From: Mycteria americana
Lineage: Eukaryota; Chordata; Aves; Ciconiiformes; Ciconiidae
Length of the DNA: 64,000 nucleotides
NCBI RefSeq assembly: GCF_035582795.1
Contig: NC_134377.1
Span: forward strand, 18,624,501 to 18,688,500
Reading direction: 5' to 3'
Part shown: positions 10,064 through 21,400 of the stretch, piece after piece
Layout: each line of letters starts with the position of its first letter
Position numbering within the stretch: the stretch's first letter is position 1
Notes under the pieces: generated by a model
Told to the model about the DNA's origin: nothing
Database searches by the model: none
The model's input: only the letters and a program-made list of their open reading frames with translations
Made by a program: the position numbers and the translations under genes

Positions 10064-11838
10064 TCATGGCACTGCCGTCCCGGCCTCATCCCGTGGCACC
10101 CTGGCTGCAGGTGGGCAGCCAGCACCCATCCCCAGGGGGAGCAGGTTGTCCCCGTCCCCACAGAGGGGACCGTGGCCCTGGGCCACCCCGGTGCCTGCAG
10201 AGGACCGTCCGGTGCCTAGCTCCCTGCGGAGTTTGATGATTTCCAGGAGGAGCTTCTCCTTCTCCAGCAGGATCTTCTCCTTCTGCAGCTGCAGGGTCTC
10301 CTTCTGCAGCTCCAGGATCTCCACCTGCAGCCGGCTCTGCTTCTCCCACCGCTCCCCAGCCATGCTGACGCAGCCCCAGAGCCCGGGCTGGGACCCCTCC
10401 GGCACCAAAGGGCTGCCTGAGCAGAGCAGAGAAACCCGTTAGAGCCAGCGAGGGGACGCAGAGCTGAGGGGAAGCGCCCGCTCCTGCCCTTTCTCTCCTC
10501 CCAGTGCCCCTGCCACAGCTGCGTGGCCCTCCCAGCCCGGCCGCTTCGGGTCGCTGGGCTGCCAGGATGGGTCGGCGACGCTGAAAGCGGACCCCAGGAC
10601 CGCTTCCTGCCAGCTGTACCACAGCCTCCCAAAAGCTTAACCCTGCAGGATTCGGCCTTTCCCCCCAGCCTCCTCCACGCGCTGCAGCGGCCAGTGGGAG
10701 CAGGGCAGGGCAGGGCTGCCCCAGTGCAGGCGCTGGGAGCGGCAGGGAGAGTGAGCAGGCTTTTCTCTTGGAAAAAAATATGGGTTTTGGACAGCCTGTC
10801 CACAGCAAAGGAGAAGCCACTGCCTGGGGAGGGCTGCTGCAGCTCTGCAACCTGCCCGGCCTGGGGACAGGGCTGGGAGCCGTGGCGAGGGTCCGGCGCG
10901 CCCGGCTCACTGGGTGCTACGGAGGAGGGCAGAGTCCAGCAGCAACGCGGGCACCTCGCCGGTCTCCTCGGGGCTGGGGCTGCTCGTCCCCCTGCTCCGC
11001 ATTGCTGGGCTCGCCACCGCGCCGAGGCACGGCCACACCAGCGCTGGGGTCGGCGAGCACTTGATGGGGAAGGGCGCGGGGGGCTCGGGGGAGCTGGCCG
11101 GCAGCACCAGGGCCATCCCCGCTGCACCGTGGCCCTGCAGCGAGGGGGGACCAGGAGCTGCTGCTGGGAGCATCTGGCCGCGGGCAGGCTGGGGGCCATG
11201 CCAGGAGCCATCAGTCTCTTCTCCATGCTGGCCTGGAGTCCTGCCGGGAGCAAGCTCTCCTTGGATTTGGGCTCCCCGCCGGCTGCAGCAAGAAGGCTCT
11301 CCAGCACAGGGACGGGGACTGGCGGGGTCCCCGCGGGGCAGAGCAGCCCCTGTCCCGGGGCGGCAGTGCTGCTCTGGCCGTGCCGGAGCAAGTCCAGGGT
11401 GACCTCCAGCGTCCGGGGGGGCAGGGGGCCACGGGCTGCCCTCGCTCTGGAGGCCGAGGCTGAGAGCAGCGGGTCCGGCGGCCCCGGGCCAGGCTTGTTG
11501 AAGAGGGCGAAGATGCTGTGGAAGAGCTTCTCCTGGGGCCGCTGGCGGAGCAGCGGGTGCTTCTCCACGGCCAGCTCCCTGCAGGCATCGATGACCATGT
11601 TGTGCCGCTTCTTGTGGATCTCGGCGGGCGTGCGCCGGACCAAGGGGCTGAGGGAGTTGATGGCGGCCGCAATCTCCTCCCAGGCGCACTGCTGGGCCAC
11701 TGTGTTCTTGCACTGGCCCCTCTTGGGGATCAAGACGTCCTTGCGGAGGCTGAACTCCTCCAGGATGAGGAATTTCTCCTCCTCGGAGAACTTGATGCAC
11801 TTTGGCTTGGCCGTGCTCATGCTGTCCCTGTGACCCAT
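10064..11838 (-). CDS. Myb/SANT-like DNA-binding domain protein with C-terminal coiled coil
   Basis: Two exons on the minus strand: 11838-10911 and 10412-10064, joined by a GTGAGC donor and a CAG acceptor. Residues about 14-90 form a Myb/SANT-like domain of the Myb_DNA-bind_5 type: an FSEEEKFLILEEF helix, CAWEEIAAAINSL, then RRTPAEIHKKRHNM. This family is related to the Myb-like protein of Harbinger DNA transposons and includes NAIF1 and the MSANTD proteins. A Pro/Ala-rich linker follows. Exon 2 encodes a leucine/lysine/glutamate coiled coil (LQLQKEKILLEKEKLL), probably for oligomerisation. It is odd in one respect: the Myb frame and the GC3-rich frame used at the end of exon 1 differ by one base, with the switch somewhere in 11100-11160 near G- and C-runs. 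With one extra base the protein would be about 425 residues. This could be an assembly indel, a short undetected intron or real damage. I cannot assign a specific family member. Confidence 0.7.
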
Positions 11839-12078
11839 GCTGAGCCGGGCGCTGGGTCCTCACCTGCCTGTCTGCTGCCTGCAGCCGTGAGCCGGGCTGC
11901 ACCCGCGGGGCTGGGCGTTTGTGGGGGGTTTGTCGGTTTGCTTTGGGGTTTGGGCCTCCCCAGCTGCGGCTGGTGGCTGCTGCCCCACGATGTGTTCGGC
12001 CGCCACCTGCCCCGCTCCCGCCACCCCTCTGGAGCGGGGAAAGTAAAAGGCTTCAACGCTGGGGACGTTCTTGGCCTC

Positions 12079-12084
12079 TTTATT
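12079..12084 (-). terminator. Polyadenylation signal of the THADA-like gene
   Basis: AATAAA on the minus strand about 395 bp after the stop at 12477. It leaves only about 220 bp between the end of this transcript and the start codon of the Myb/SANT-like gene on the same strand. Confidence 0.65.
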
Positions 12085-12476
12085 TGGGATAAAAGCCCAG
12101 GTCGGCCACAAAAGAGGAGTTAAAACATTGGTTAAAAAAAAGGTGGTGGGGTCAAGCAGCGCAAGGGAGTGTGGGGGCTCCAGGGCGCGCGTCCCCTCCT
12201 CCCAGGGGACCCGAGGGCAGGGATGCTGCGGGCAGCACCGCAGGCACGGGCCAAGGCAATGCTGCGCTGGTGTGCTCGGGATGGAGAGTTACAAAACTGG
12301 GAACAAAGGGAGCGTGTCCCGCGTGGCGAGTGGGGTTCCCCTGAGTTACGCCACCGAACCTGCAGTCCCGGCTGGTGGCCAGAGAGAGCACCCGGCAAAT
12401 GGAGGGACATGGCAGCGTGAACCAGGAGCCTCGTGGCTGCGGGGCTCGGTGCGATGCCACTCTGTGCCTGGAGCCA

Positions 12477-15400
12477 TCAGGCAGACCTGGACGGTGGTCC
12501 TGGCTCCCTTGGCACATCACCCTGGCTCAGCGTGGGGGCCAGCCCACACTGTGCCAGCAGCCCCTGCACCAGCTCAAGCTCCTGCTCCAGCTCCTGAGCA
12601 CTGCAGCCCAGCCCCGGCACGGCAGCGGCACCTTCCCCCAGCACCTGCAGCGCCTGTGCCGCCAGCCGGGCCCTCACCAGCAGCACGGCCACGGCCGCGT
12701 GCAGCTTGGCACAGCCCAGCGCCTTCATCCCCCAGCGGGCAGCGGCCTCTGCGGAGAGAGTGGGCGAAGGAGCCGTGAGCATGGCGGGGTGCCCCCAGGC
12801 AGAGCTGGCCCAGGGGACGAGGACACCGGCTTGCCTGTCCCGGGGGCTTCGCGCCGCCCTGCTCCCCCGTGCCGTACCTTGGCTCCAGCGGTGCTTGCAG
12901 TACTGCAGGTCACGCAGGACGCCGGGGCCCGCAGCCGCCAGCCAGCGCAGAGCTGAGGCGTGGAGCGGGCTGCCGGCGGGCGCCTGCTCCAGGAGCTGCA
13001 GCAGGACGGGGAGCAGCTGCCGCGCCAGGACGGTTGGCTCTGCAAAAACGTTGGGTTCGTCCTCCTTGTACAGGCTGGCAGCTCTGGGAGGGAGAGAGCC
13101 GAGGCGCAGGTGAAGCCGAGGGCTGGCCCCATGGCCCCCCGCGCTCCCTCGTACCCAGCCCGGGGATCTGGCAACTCACTTCTTGGCCGCCAGCTCCTCC
13201 ACGATGCTCCTGAGATCTAGGATGGGGAGATGCTGCAGCAGTAAGTCGAAGGTTTCAGGGTGCTCCCCAAACTCTGCCAGGAGGAGCTGCAGGAGGCCCA
13301 GGAGGCCCACGTTGTCCTGCACAAAAATGCAGCTGTCTCGGAGCAGCTCACCAGGGTCCTGCCGCAGGAGACTGGCAAAACCCGAGGCCTCATGCCGGAC
13401 CTCCCGCTCCTCGTCTTGCAGAAGGTGAATGCCCACGTTTATCAGCCTGGGGAAAGGGAAGAGAAGGGAAGGGAAGGGAAGGCCACCGCACTCCCCAGAG
13501 TGTCCCCAGCCTGCCTGGAGGGTTGGGGGAGGATGAGACCCCTCCAGGGCAATGCTTCCCCGAGGGACTTGGGACTTCTCTCCTGGGTTGTGAAAGGCAC
13601 AGCCACCACCCAAGAGCTCACTGCTTGGGAGGGCAGGGACCGCGACGGGGATTGAGGGACCCATCAATGCAGTTTATTGTCCATAAGGACTGGCTGCTTC
13701 TACTAAAGAGCCACCCACAAATTTTTTGTAGGCTGCAAGCTCTTGGGTGCTAGTGATTTTTGAATGAGTGGGGCTTTCTTCCATGCCCTTGAATTTTTCA
13801 CAGGGGACGTCGCCTTTCGCAGGGTCAGCCTATTAACCTGCAACACCCTGGGGCTGTGGGCAGTGCTGCTCCTGCAAAGACCTACCGCAGAGCCACAGGG
13901 ACGAGCGAGGGACGGGCAGCGCGCAGGGATCGCTGCACCACTTGGGCACCCGCCGTCTGCAGGGAGCGGGCGGCTGCCAGCCGCAGCACCTCGGATGAAG
14001 CAGACCGGCTGCACTCCTCCAGCACCGTGCACCATCGCTCGACCAGGGTGCCATCCTCGTCCTCAAACCTGTCAGGGACCGGGGAAGGAGAGGGAATTCA
14101 GGCACACCTTCCAGCTCTGTCCAGGGGTGCCCTGACTGGCTGTGGCCAGCAGCCGCTGGAAAGGCCACCAGCTGCCCTGAGACCGCGGGACCCAGGTGCA
14201 AAGCTAGCTGTGATTTACAGGTGAGAAATTGTAGCTCTGTTTCCAGCAAGGACTAAGGAGAAATCTCCTGGAAGGGTCAGGCGGAGCCCCCCGGCAGCGG
14301 TGGGGACCTACCGGTGGGCGAGCAGCAGGCTGGCGGCACACAGCACCTGGAAGAGGAGGTCGGGGCCAGGACACTCAGCCTCCACCACGTGCAGCAGCAT
14401 CTCCAGGCATGCCGCCGAGGAGCCCTGGAGCTTATGGGAAGCTTCCTGGGACCACGACGAGGGGTCTCTGTAAAGACGCAGCAAAGCCTCAAGGTACAAT
14501 TTCAGGAACTCTTTGTCTCTTCTCTCTCGCAGCACCGACCCCAAGCTCTCCTAGTTGACAACGGCAAAGAAGGTACACAATTAGTGGCCCTGGCACCACG
14601 GGGTGGCAGCCTCAGCACAGCCGGGCGAGCACCCCGCACCTGTCTACCCTCAGCCCGGCGAGCACCCTGCTTCTCAGGGAGCACCCGGGATCCCGCCTGC
14701 ACGGTGCACTGGGGACCCTCTGCTCTACTTGGTGACTTTTGAGCCTCATCGTACCAGCAGCGTCAGCCTGAGAGCCTCCTCCAGCTCCTCGCACGTTCCT
14801 CCCTCCCCGGCGATCACCCAGCTCAGGATGGCAAGGTGGACGTCGGGATTTGGCTGCCGGAGAAGCGAGCAGACGGCAGCAATCCGCTCGCCATCCACCA
14901 GCCGGGCTGCCTCGCTGCACGTGAAGCAGGCCATGGTTTGGTGGAGGATGGCCAAGCCCACCTGGAGGAAAACCAGGATCCCCCTTCCAACACTCGGCCT
15001 CGAGTGGGGTGTGTGCCCCCCGAGCGGGGGGGGTCCCCACCTCCCACCCCCGGGCTCACCATCAGGGAGGCCACGGCGGCGGTACCTGCAGCTCGGCACA
15101 TCCTGGCTCTCCCCCCGGCGGGAGGCTGCCCAGCTCAGTGCTGACAGCGTCGCGGATGCTCTGGGCAAAGCCGGGGCTAAAGGACGCGGGCAGGAGGGCG
15201 AGGACCTGGAGGAAGGCGGCGCGGACGAGCGGGCAGCGCTGGGCAGGGGTGAGCAGCCAGCCCCGCGCCTCCAGCTGCAGAGCCACGGGGCGCAGCACCT
15301 CGGCCGACAGCCTGCGGGGAGACGCACGGCCTCACCACGGGGCCCGCAGCACGGGGGCAGGTGCCGCTTTTCGGCCAAAAAGCTGCATCTTGGCACAGAG

Positions 15401-18400
15401 CGACCGCAGGGGCCGTGGGCAGGGGGATGGCGTGGGACCGCTCACCCATCGGTGCCCGGGGCGGGGGCCAGCAGTGCCCGCATCTGCAGCAGGCGCCCGT
15501 GGACGGCGTTGTGCGAGTGGACCCGTCCGGGCGCGGCGGGGAGCTGCCGGGCCAGCTGCAGGAGGAGCCCCCGGCGCCGGGGCGGGGGGACAACCGGCAC
15601 CAGCGCCTTGGCGGCCATCGCTCGCACGGCGTAGATGGGGCTCCCTGCCAGCGCCAGCAGCGGCCCCAGGAAGCGAGCAGAGGGGCTGTGGAGCAAAAAG
15701 GGCACCGCGCGGTGATGCTCCGGTTGGAGTGAACCCCCCCCTAGAGCCAGGGCCAGCCCCGGCACCGCGGGACCACCTCCTGCTGCAGGAGCCCTTGGCC
15801 GCGGCAGAGCATCCCTGCCGCAGCCTCACCTGCCGAGGCCGCCAGCGCCGGGCTGCAGCAGGGCCAGGAGGGTGAGGACGGCGTGGAGCGCGGGGCGCAG
15901 GCGGGGCCCCCCCGGTGCGGGCCCTGCGGCCGCCCCCAGCTCCCCCAGCAGCACGGCACCCAGCTGGGGGTGCTGCCCGAGGAAGGCTTGCAGGCTCACC
16001 CCCTCTGCCGGGCAGCCCTCCCCACGGCTCCGCTGCTGGCCCAGCAGCCGGGACGTGAGGGCGCCTGAAGGAACAGGGCAGAAAGCGGCGTCAGGTCCCC
16101 TCTACCCCCTGCCCGGCCCACCACGCTTCGCCCCGGCCAGGTTCCGAAGCCCGGGGGCTGCGCTGGTCCTGCAGGCATCTCCCGCCTCTCCCCCTTGGTA
16201 CTCACTGAAGAGCTGGATGGCCGCGTTCCTCATGGCCCAGCACGGCGAGCCCAGGCCCCGCAGGGCCAGGGCCACCATAGGCATGGCGTGCCGCAGCAGC
16301 GCACCGCCCAGCCCCGCGCCGCGGACCAGCGTCTGCAGCACATGGAGGGCACACACCTGGGGAGAGCATGCGGGGCTCAGCAGCGCTGCGTGGGGAGGGG
16401 GCCCACCCTCCATGCAAAGGGAAGATGGTGGGAAGAGACGGGGGAGCCAAGGGGCTGTCATCTCTTGGGCTGCCAGCATGGGCAGCGTGGCCAGGGCTGC
16501 CCAGGGTTTTTGCTCGCCCTGAGGTCTCTGTGCTAGCGCAGCCTTGTGCTGGGGTACCTGCTGTCGGTCCCTTTAGGGGACCTCGTGCAGATCACCCTGT
16601 CCCCCGAACGGGCTATAGCAGCCAGGAGCTCAGCACCCGCCACGCTCACCTGAGGGAGGTCGAGGGTCTGGTCCCAGTCCTGCGGCAGGGCCGTGGTGGC
16701 CAAGGCCAGCAGCGTCTGGACGCAGCGGGTCAGCAGCGGCCGTGCCTGTGCCGGGGCCTCCCCACTGACGATGCAGAGGAAGAGCATGGGGAAGCCAGCA
16801 GCACGGCGCGTGATCGAGCTGCTCCGGGGTCCGCTCAGCGCTTCCAAGCCCTGAGGAGCAGAACCCACCCGAAATATGGCTGGAAACCTGCCGGCTGGAG
16901 CCTGCAGCTGTTCTGCAGGGGAGGGCACTGGCTGCACCAACCCCACAGCGCGGTGTCCCAGCTGCCAGGCGGGTGCTCGCCCCGGGGTGGGGGGACACAG
17001 GGACATGGCCCTGGGGCTCCCCGGGGCACGGGGGGCAGAACGAGCACAGTACCTGGTCCAGCATGGTCTGCGGGATTGCCTGCAGCTCCATGTCCGTGTG
17101 GTTCAACAGAGCAGCACAGAATTTGGTGAAGCCCATGCTGCAGCCCTCCACTGCTCCCTAGGGCAGAGCAGCGTCAGGCCCCCCGCGCCCCCAAGGCTGC
17201 ATCCCCCAGCCCCCCCAACCCCCAGAAACCTCTTTGCAAAGGGGAAGGAGAAAGCGAGAAGACGCTATGGTGTGGGGACGTGATGGGGCTTGGCACCAGG
17301 ATCCCAGCCGTGTCCTGCGTCCTGCCCCAGAGCAGACCCTGGCCCGCTGCGCTCACCCGCCCTGCACGCCAGCGAGAGCCCCTGGCTATTGGCCCAGGGC
17401 AGGGACGGGGCCGCAGGGGTGGGCAAGGGGCCAAGCCACCCCAGGTGGGACGTGCTCTTACCCAGTGCCGGCACCGCAGCAGGATTTCCTGGAACACCCT
17501 TGCAGCCGTCTGCAGGGTGGGGAGCGGCAGGAGGGGCCCCAGGCTGGCCGACAGTGCCGGGGCCAGCAGCAGCTCAGCCAGGCCCCCCAGGAGCAGCCCT
17601 ATCTCCTGGGAAGAAGTGGAAGGTCACCGGGACTGGCAGCAGCCCCGCTCCTGTCCTGCCCCACCATCACTGCCGCAGCGTGGCCACCAGCACGCCCGCG
17701 AGCAGGCACAGGCTCCGCGGCACGGCGGTTTCCCAGCCAGCTGCCAGGCGTGTGTGGCACAGACGGCCTCTTTCCGGGCAGCCACTGGAGAGGCTGCGGA
17801 GGAGAGGCCGGGGCAGGCGGCTGCAGGGCTGCAAGCCGAGGAGCCTGGCTCTGCCGCAGCTGGGGTCCGTCAGCCCCTGGGAACCTGCTGGGCTACATAA
17901 GGGCAGGCAGGCAGGGAGGAGGCTGCTTTTGGGCAGGGTGGTGGTTGCACTCTCCCTGGCAGGGGGCGAGGACGGCCTGTGGCAGCTCTGAGGTAAGGGC
18001 AGAGATTCCCCCTCGCTCAGCCACAGGGAGGGTGAACGCCCCAAGGGGAGCGGGAGAACCCGGCTGCTGGGGTGGGCTGGGTGGTGGGTGCCGTGCTGGG
18101 CTGCCCCTCTCCCCAGCGCCGTGGGGAGGGGTGCCTACCTTCACCGATACCCAGCAGCAGGTCAGGATCAGGCTGTGCTCCTCTGACAGCAGGACCGAGT
18201 CCTCCTCCTCTTCCTCCTGCCCCCGGCCTTTCCCCAGCATGATGAGGGAGCCGATGGCGTTCCCCATGTCTGCAAATGATGGGGCAGCAGCTGCGAAAGG
18301 GAGAAGCCTGGTCTGAGCGGGGCAGTGTGGGGCAGTGCCTGTGGGGAGCGTGGGGCAGAGGGAGGGGGACGCGGCTGGGGGGCCAGGGGGACCCACTGTC

Positions 18401-21400
18401 CCCTGTTCAGAGTGCACACAAACGGCAGCGGCTCCTGCCCTGCAACGTGTCCCGCTCGGGACCGTGGCTGCGCTTTGCCCTACTGCTCTTCCCGAGCCAT
18501 TGCTGCAAGGGCTCTGCCAGCCCCTTTCTCCCAGCCACTCCAAGCGGGCAAGCGCCTCGCTGCTTCCGGAAGGCTTCAGGCTCTACTTCTGCTGCTGCTC
18601 TCACAGGCAGCTGAGAAAGGGACCCAAAACCAGGCACTAGCCGCTCTGCTCCTGTGGTTTCAGGAGCCTCTGCCCAACACCTTGAGCATCCGTGCCCGGG
18701 CGTCCCGCTTTGGACCTCGCTCCCAGGCCAACCTCCCCTGCCTGGCCCCGCCGCTGTCCCTTCCTAGAGGCAGTGAGCCCAACGCAAGTGCCTTCCCTGC
18801 AGGCTGGAGGGCTGCTGGGTCAAGGACAGCCGTGATGGAGGTGCCAGTGGTTCCCTGGGGCTGGTCCTCCCCCGGGGACGCGCTCACCTTGCTCATCAGT
18901 GCCGGGGCCTTGCTGGCTCTGCAGAGTGCCCAGGAGGAAGGAGGTGATGTCTCTTGCTGTGGCCACGAGGCGGGTGAGGAGCTCCTGCCAGCTCTGGGCT
19001 GACTCTGCTGCCTGCATGGAGGCGGCCACCTCCGGCACCTGGAGCAGGCACCTCCGCAGGGCTGCGATGGCTCCTGCACAAACACCCGCCTCTGGTCACA
19101 GCGGTGGCTGCTGTCACCCCAGCTCTCCTGCCTGAGCCTGCAGCCGAAATGGCTCACGGGCAGGGCCCCTAGGTGACGGGCACGCTGGGCAGGTGGAGCA
19201 GTAGTACAGGGAAACTGAGGCAAGGATGTGGCATCAGCACTGAGCTGTAGCCTCAGTCCTGCCTGTACGATTCCTGCCTGCTCCAAATTCCCCGGGAGGA
19301 GACCTGCTGCAGGAGCTGCCTGCTGCCCTGCCAGGCTGGGGACGTACCATGCATCGGCGCAGTGGCTGCTGCCTGCAGCAAGTCCCGGCGTGCCACAGCG
19401 TACTGGGCTTGCAGCACGCGGAGAAGGTGCTGAGCGAAGCACAGGCCTCGGTTGGGCAGCGTCGGGGCTGCTTCAGCCTCCAGGGCCAGGCTCTTCATGG
19501 TGCCGCTGTCTGACCTGGGGGAAGAGGCAGACACTGCTGCAAGGACGAGGGAGTTTTCTGCGTGACTCACGCTGTGTGGCTTCTTCCTCCCCTGGCGCAG
19601 GGTCCTGCGCCCCAACCCCACCCAGCTCCCCACTGCAAGGCTATTTCAAACCCAAGCCATCACTGCCCCGAGTTGTAAACGCAACCTCTGGGGAGACACC
19701 GGTGCTGCTGATGCTCTCGAGGGCTGCCGTGCTACTGTGGGAAGGGGGAAGCCACGAGCTCGTACTTCTGCAGGACGGTTTTCATCAGCACGGCTCCGGC
19801 TTCAGCCTCCTGCACTCGCGGGCTGCCCAGGGCGTCCTGGGCCAGCTGGAAGAGAGCCAGGGCGATGGGCTCGGGGAACGCGTCGGGGAAGTAGCGGACG
19901 AGCAGCTCCGAGGCCAAGTCTCTGATCTGCCAAGACAGGAGAGGCGGGGGCACTTGGGACACAAGATGGAGGGGAAAGCAGCTGGGGCAGGGCAGGGCAG
20001 GAGGGGAAGCCCACCACCCTTCCCCTCTGAGCCCACTCGGGGCCAAGGCAGGCGGCTCCATGACCATTAAGGATCACCTCGTTAGTGCTGTCCTGCAAGC
20101 AGCTCAGCAGCGCCAACAAATTGGGCTGAGAGAAGAAGTCCCAGCAGCCGCTCTGCCTGGCGTAGCTCAGCAGTGAGGCCATGGTCCCTGCGGTGGGGAC
20201 ACGGGGCTGTGGGACAGGGCCGGCGGGGAGCACCCCCACAGCCGAGGGGTAATGCTCCAGGCGGGCTGCCCGTACTCACGCGGGGGCTGGCCTTTCTTCC
20301 TGTTGGGGCTCCAGGTGTCTGTGCAGGTCTCCAAAACAGCGGCCAGGAGGAGCAGAGCCGTCTTCTTCCTCTGGTAGTTGGAGCCTGGGCTGAGCGAGGC
20401 GATGCTGAGCTGCAGCAGCCACTCCACAAAGCCTGTGAGCAGAGAGTGTGGCAGTAAGCGATGCCGGGCTGAGCACCCACTTCCAGTTCCCCCGGGGGCT
20501 GTGGCAGAGGTGCCGGGGCAGCCGCCTCACCTACTGCCCGGGCAAGCTGCCCCGCTCCATCGCCCGGCTCGGTGCCTTGGGGTGCCTTCCCTCGAAGCTG
20601 GGCCAGCGAGCTGTCCCGCAGCCGGACCAGCGCCTTCCTCACCGCCGCCTGCAGCAGCTGCCGGAACGAGGAGGAGTCACAGTTGAGGTTGAGGGGCAGG
20701 AACTCCTGCAGCAGCCGCACCTCGGTGCCTGAGAGGGGCTGGTTGGTGCTGGGGCTGCAGCAGAGGAGACCCAGCGCCGCCAGCCGAACGCCTTCCTCGC
20801 GGGCGCCCAGGCAGCAGGAGAGCCGCTCCAGCACCTCGCCCTGCAGCAGCAGGGCCCCCACCACGCTCTTCTGCGCCCTCAGCAGTGAGACCCAAGCCCG
20901 GAGCGACGCCGCGTCCCGGCCACTGAACCGGGCGGCCAGCGGTGCCTGGGCGGCGGGGAGCTGCCGCAGGGTCCAGGCGAGGAGGTGGTTGGCAGCGTTG
21001 CTCTGCAGGATGGGCAGGGGGGAGCAGAGGGCCTGGGAGAGCATGGGCAGCCAGCGCAGCGCCCACCACTCCGCCAGAGCCTCCTCCGTGCCCCGTTGCC
21101 CATCCTGCTGCTCAGCACGCTGCTGCCGCACCAGGGCTTTGTAGACCTCGGCAGCTGCGGGACACAGGTGGTTGGTGGAGAGGCAGCTCAGGAGGTGCTG
21201 TGGCAGGTCCGGGTAGGCATCCAGCACCTGGGAGAAAGCCAGATGACCCCCTCATAAGGGTCTTTTCCAATCTAAATGATTCTATGATGTCCCTGCCAGG
21301 CTGAAGGCTCTCTACGGCAGGGGACAGATCTGGGTACAGACCACACGCTGCAGTCACCCGTGGCATTGAGCATCTCTGGCCCAAGCTGCTTTCGGCCAGA

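Noticed and set aside
10216-10910. Continuation of the Myb frame through the intron to 10216
   Set aside because: Low-complexity Arg/Cys/Trp-rich translation with poor GC3; the splice to the coiled-coil exon fits better.
10523-11833. 436-codon plus-strand frame opposite the Myb/SANT-like gene
   Set aside because: Antisense shadow of a GC-rich coding exon; no homology, and the minus strand carries the conserved domain.
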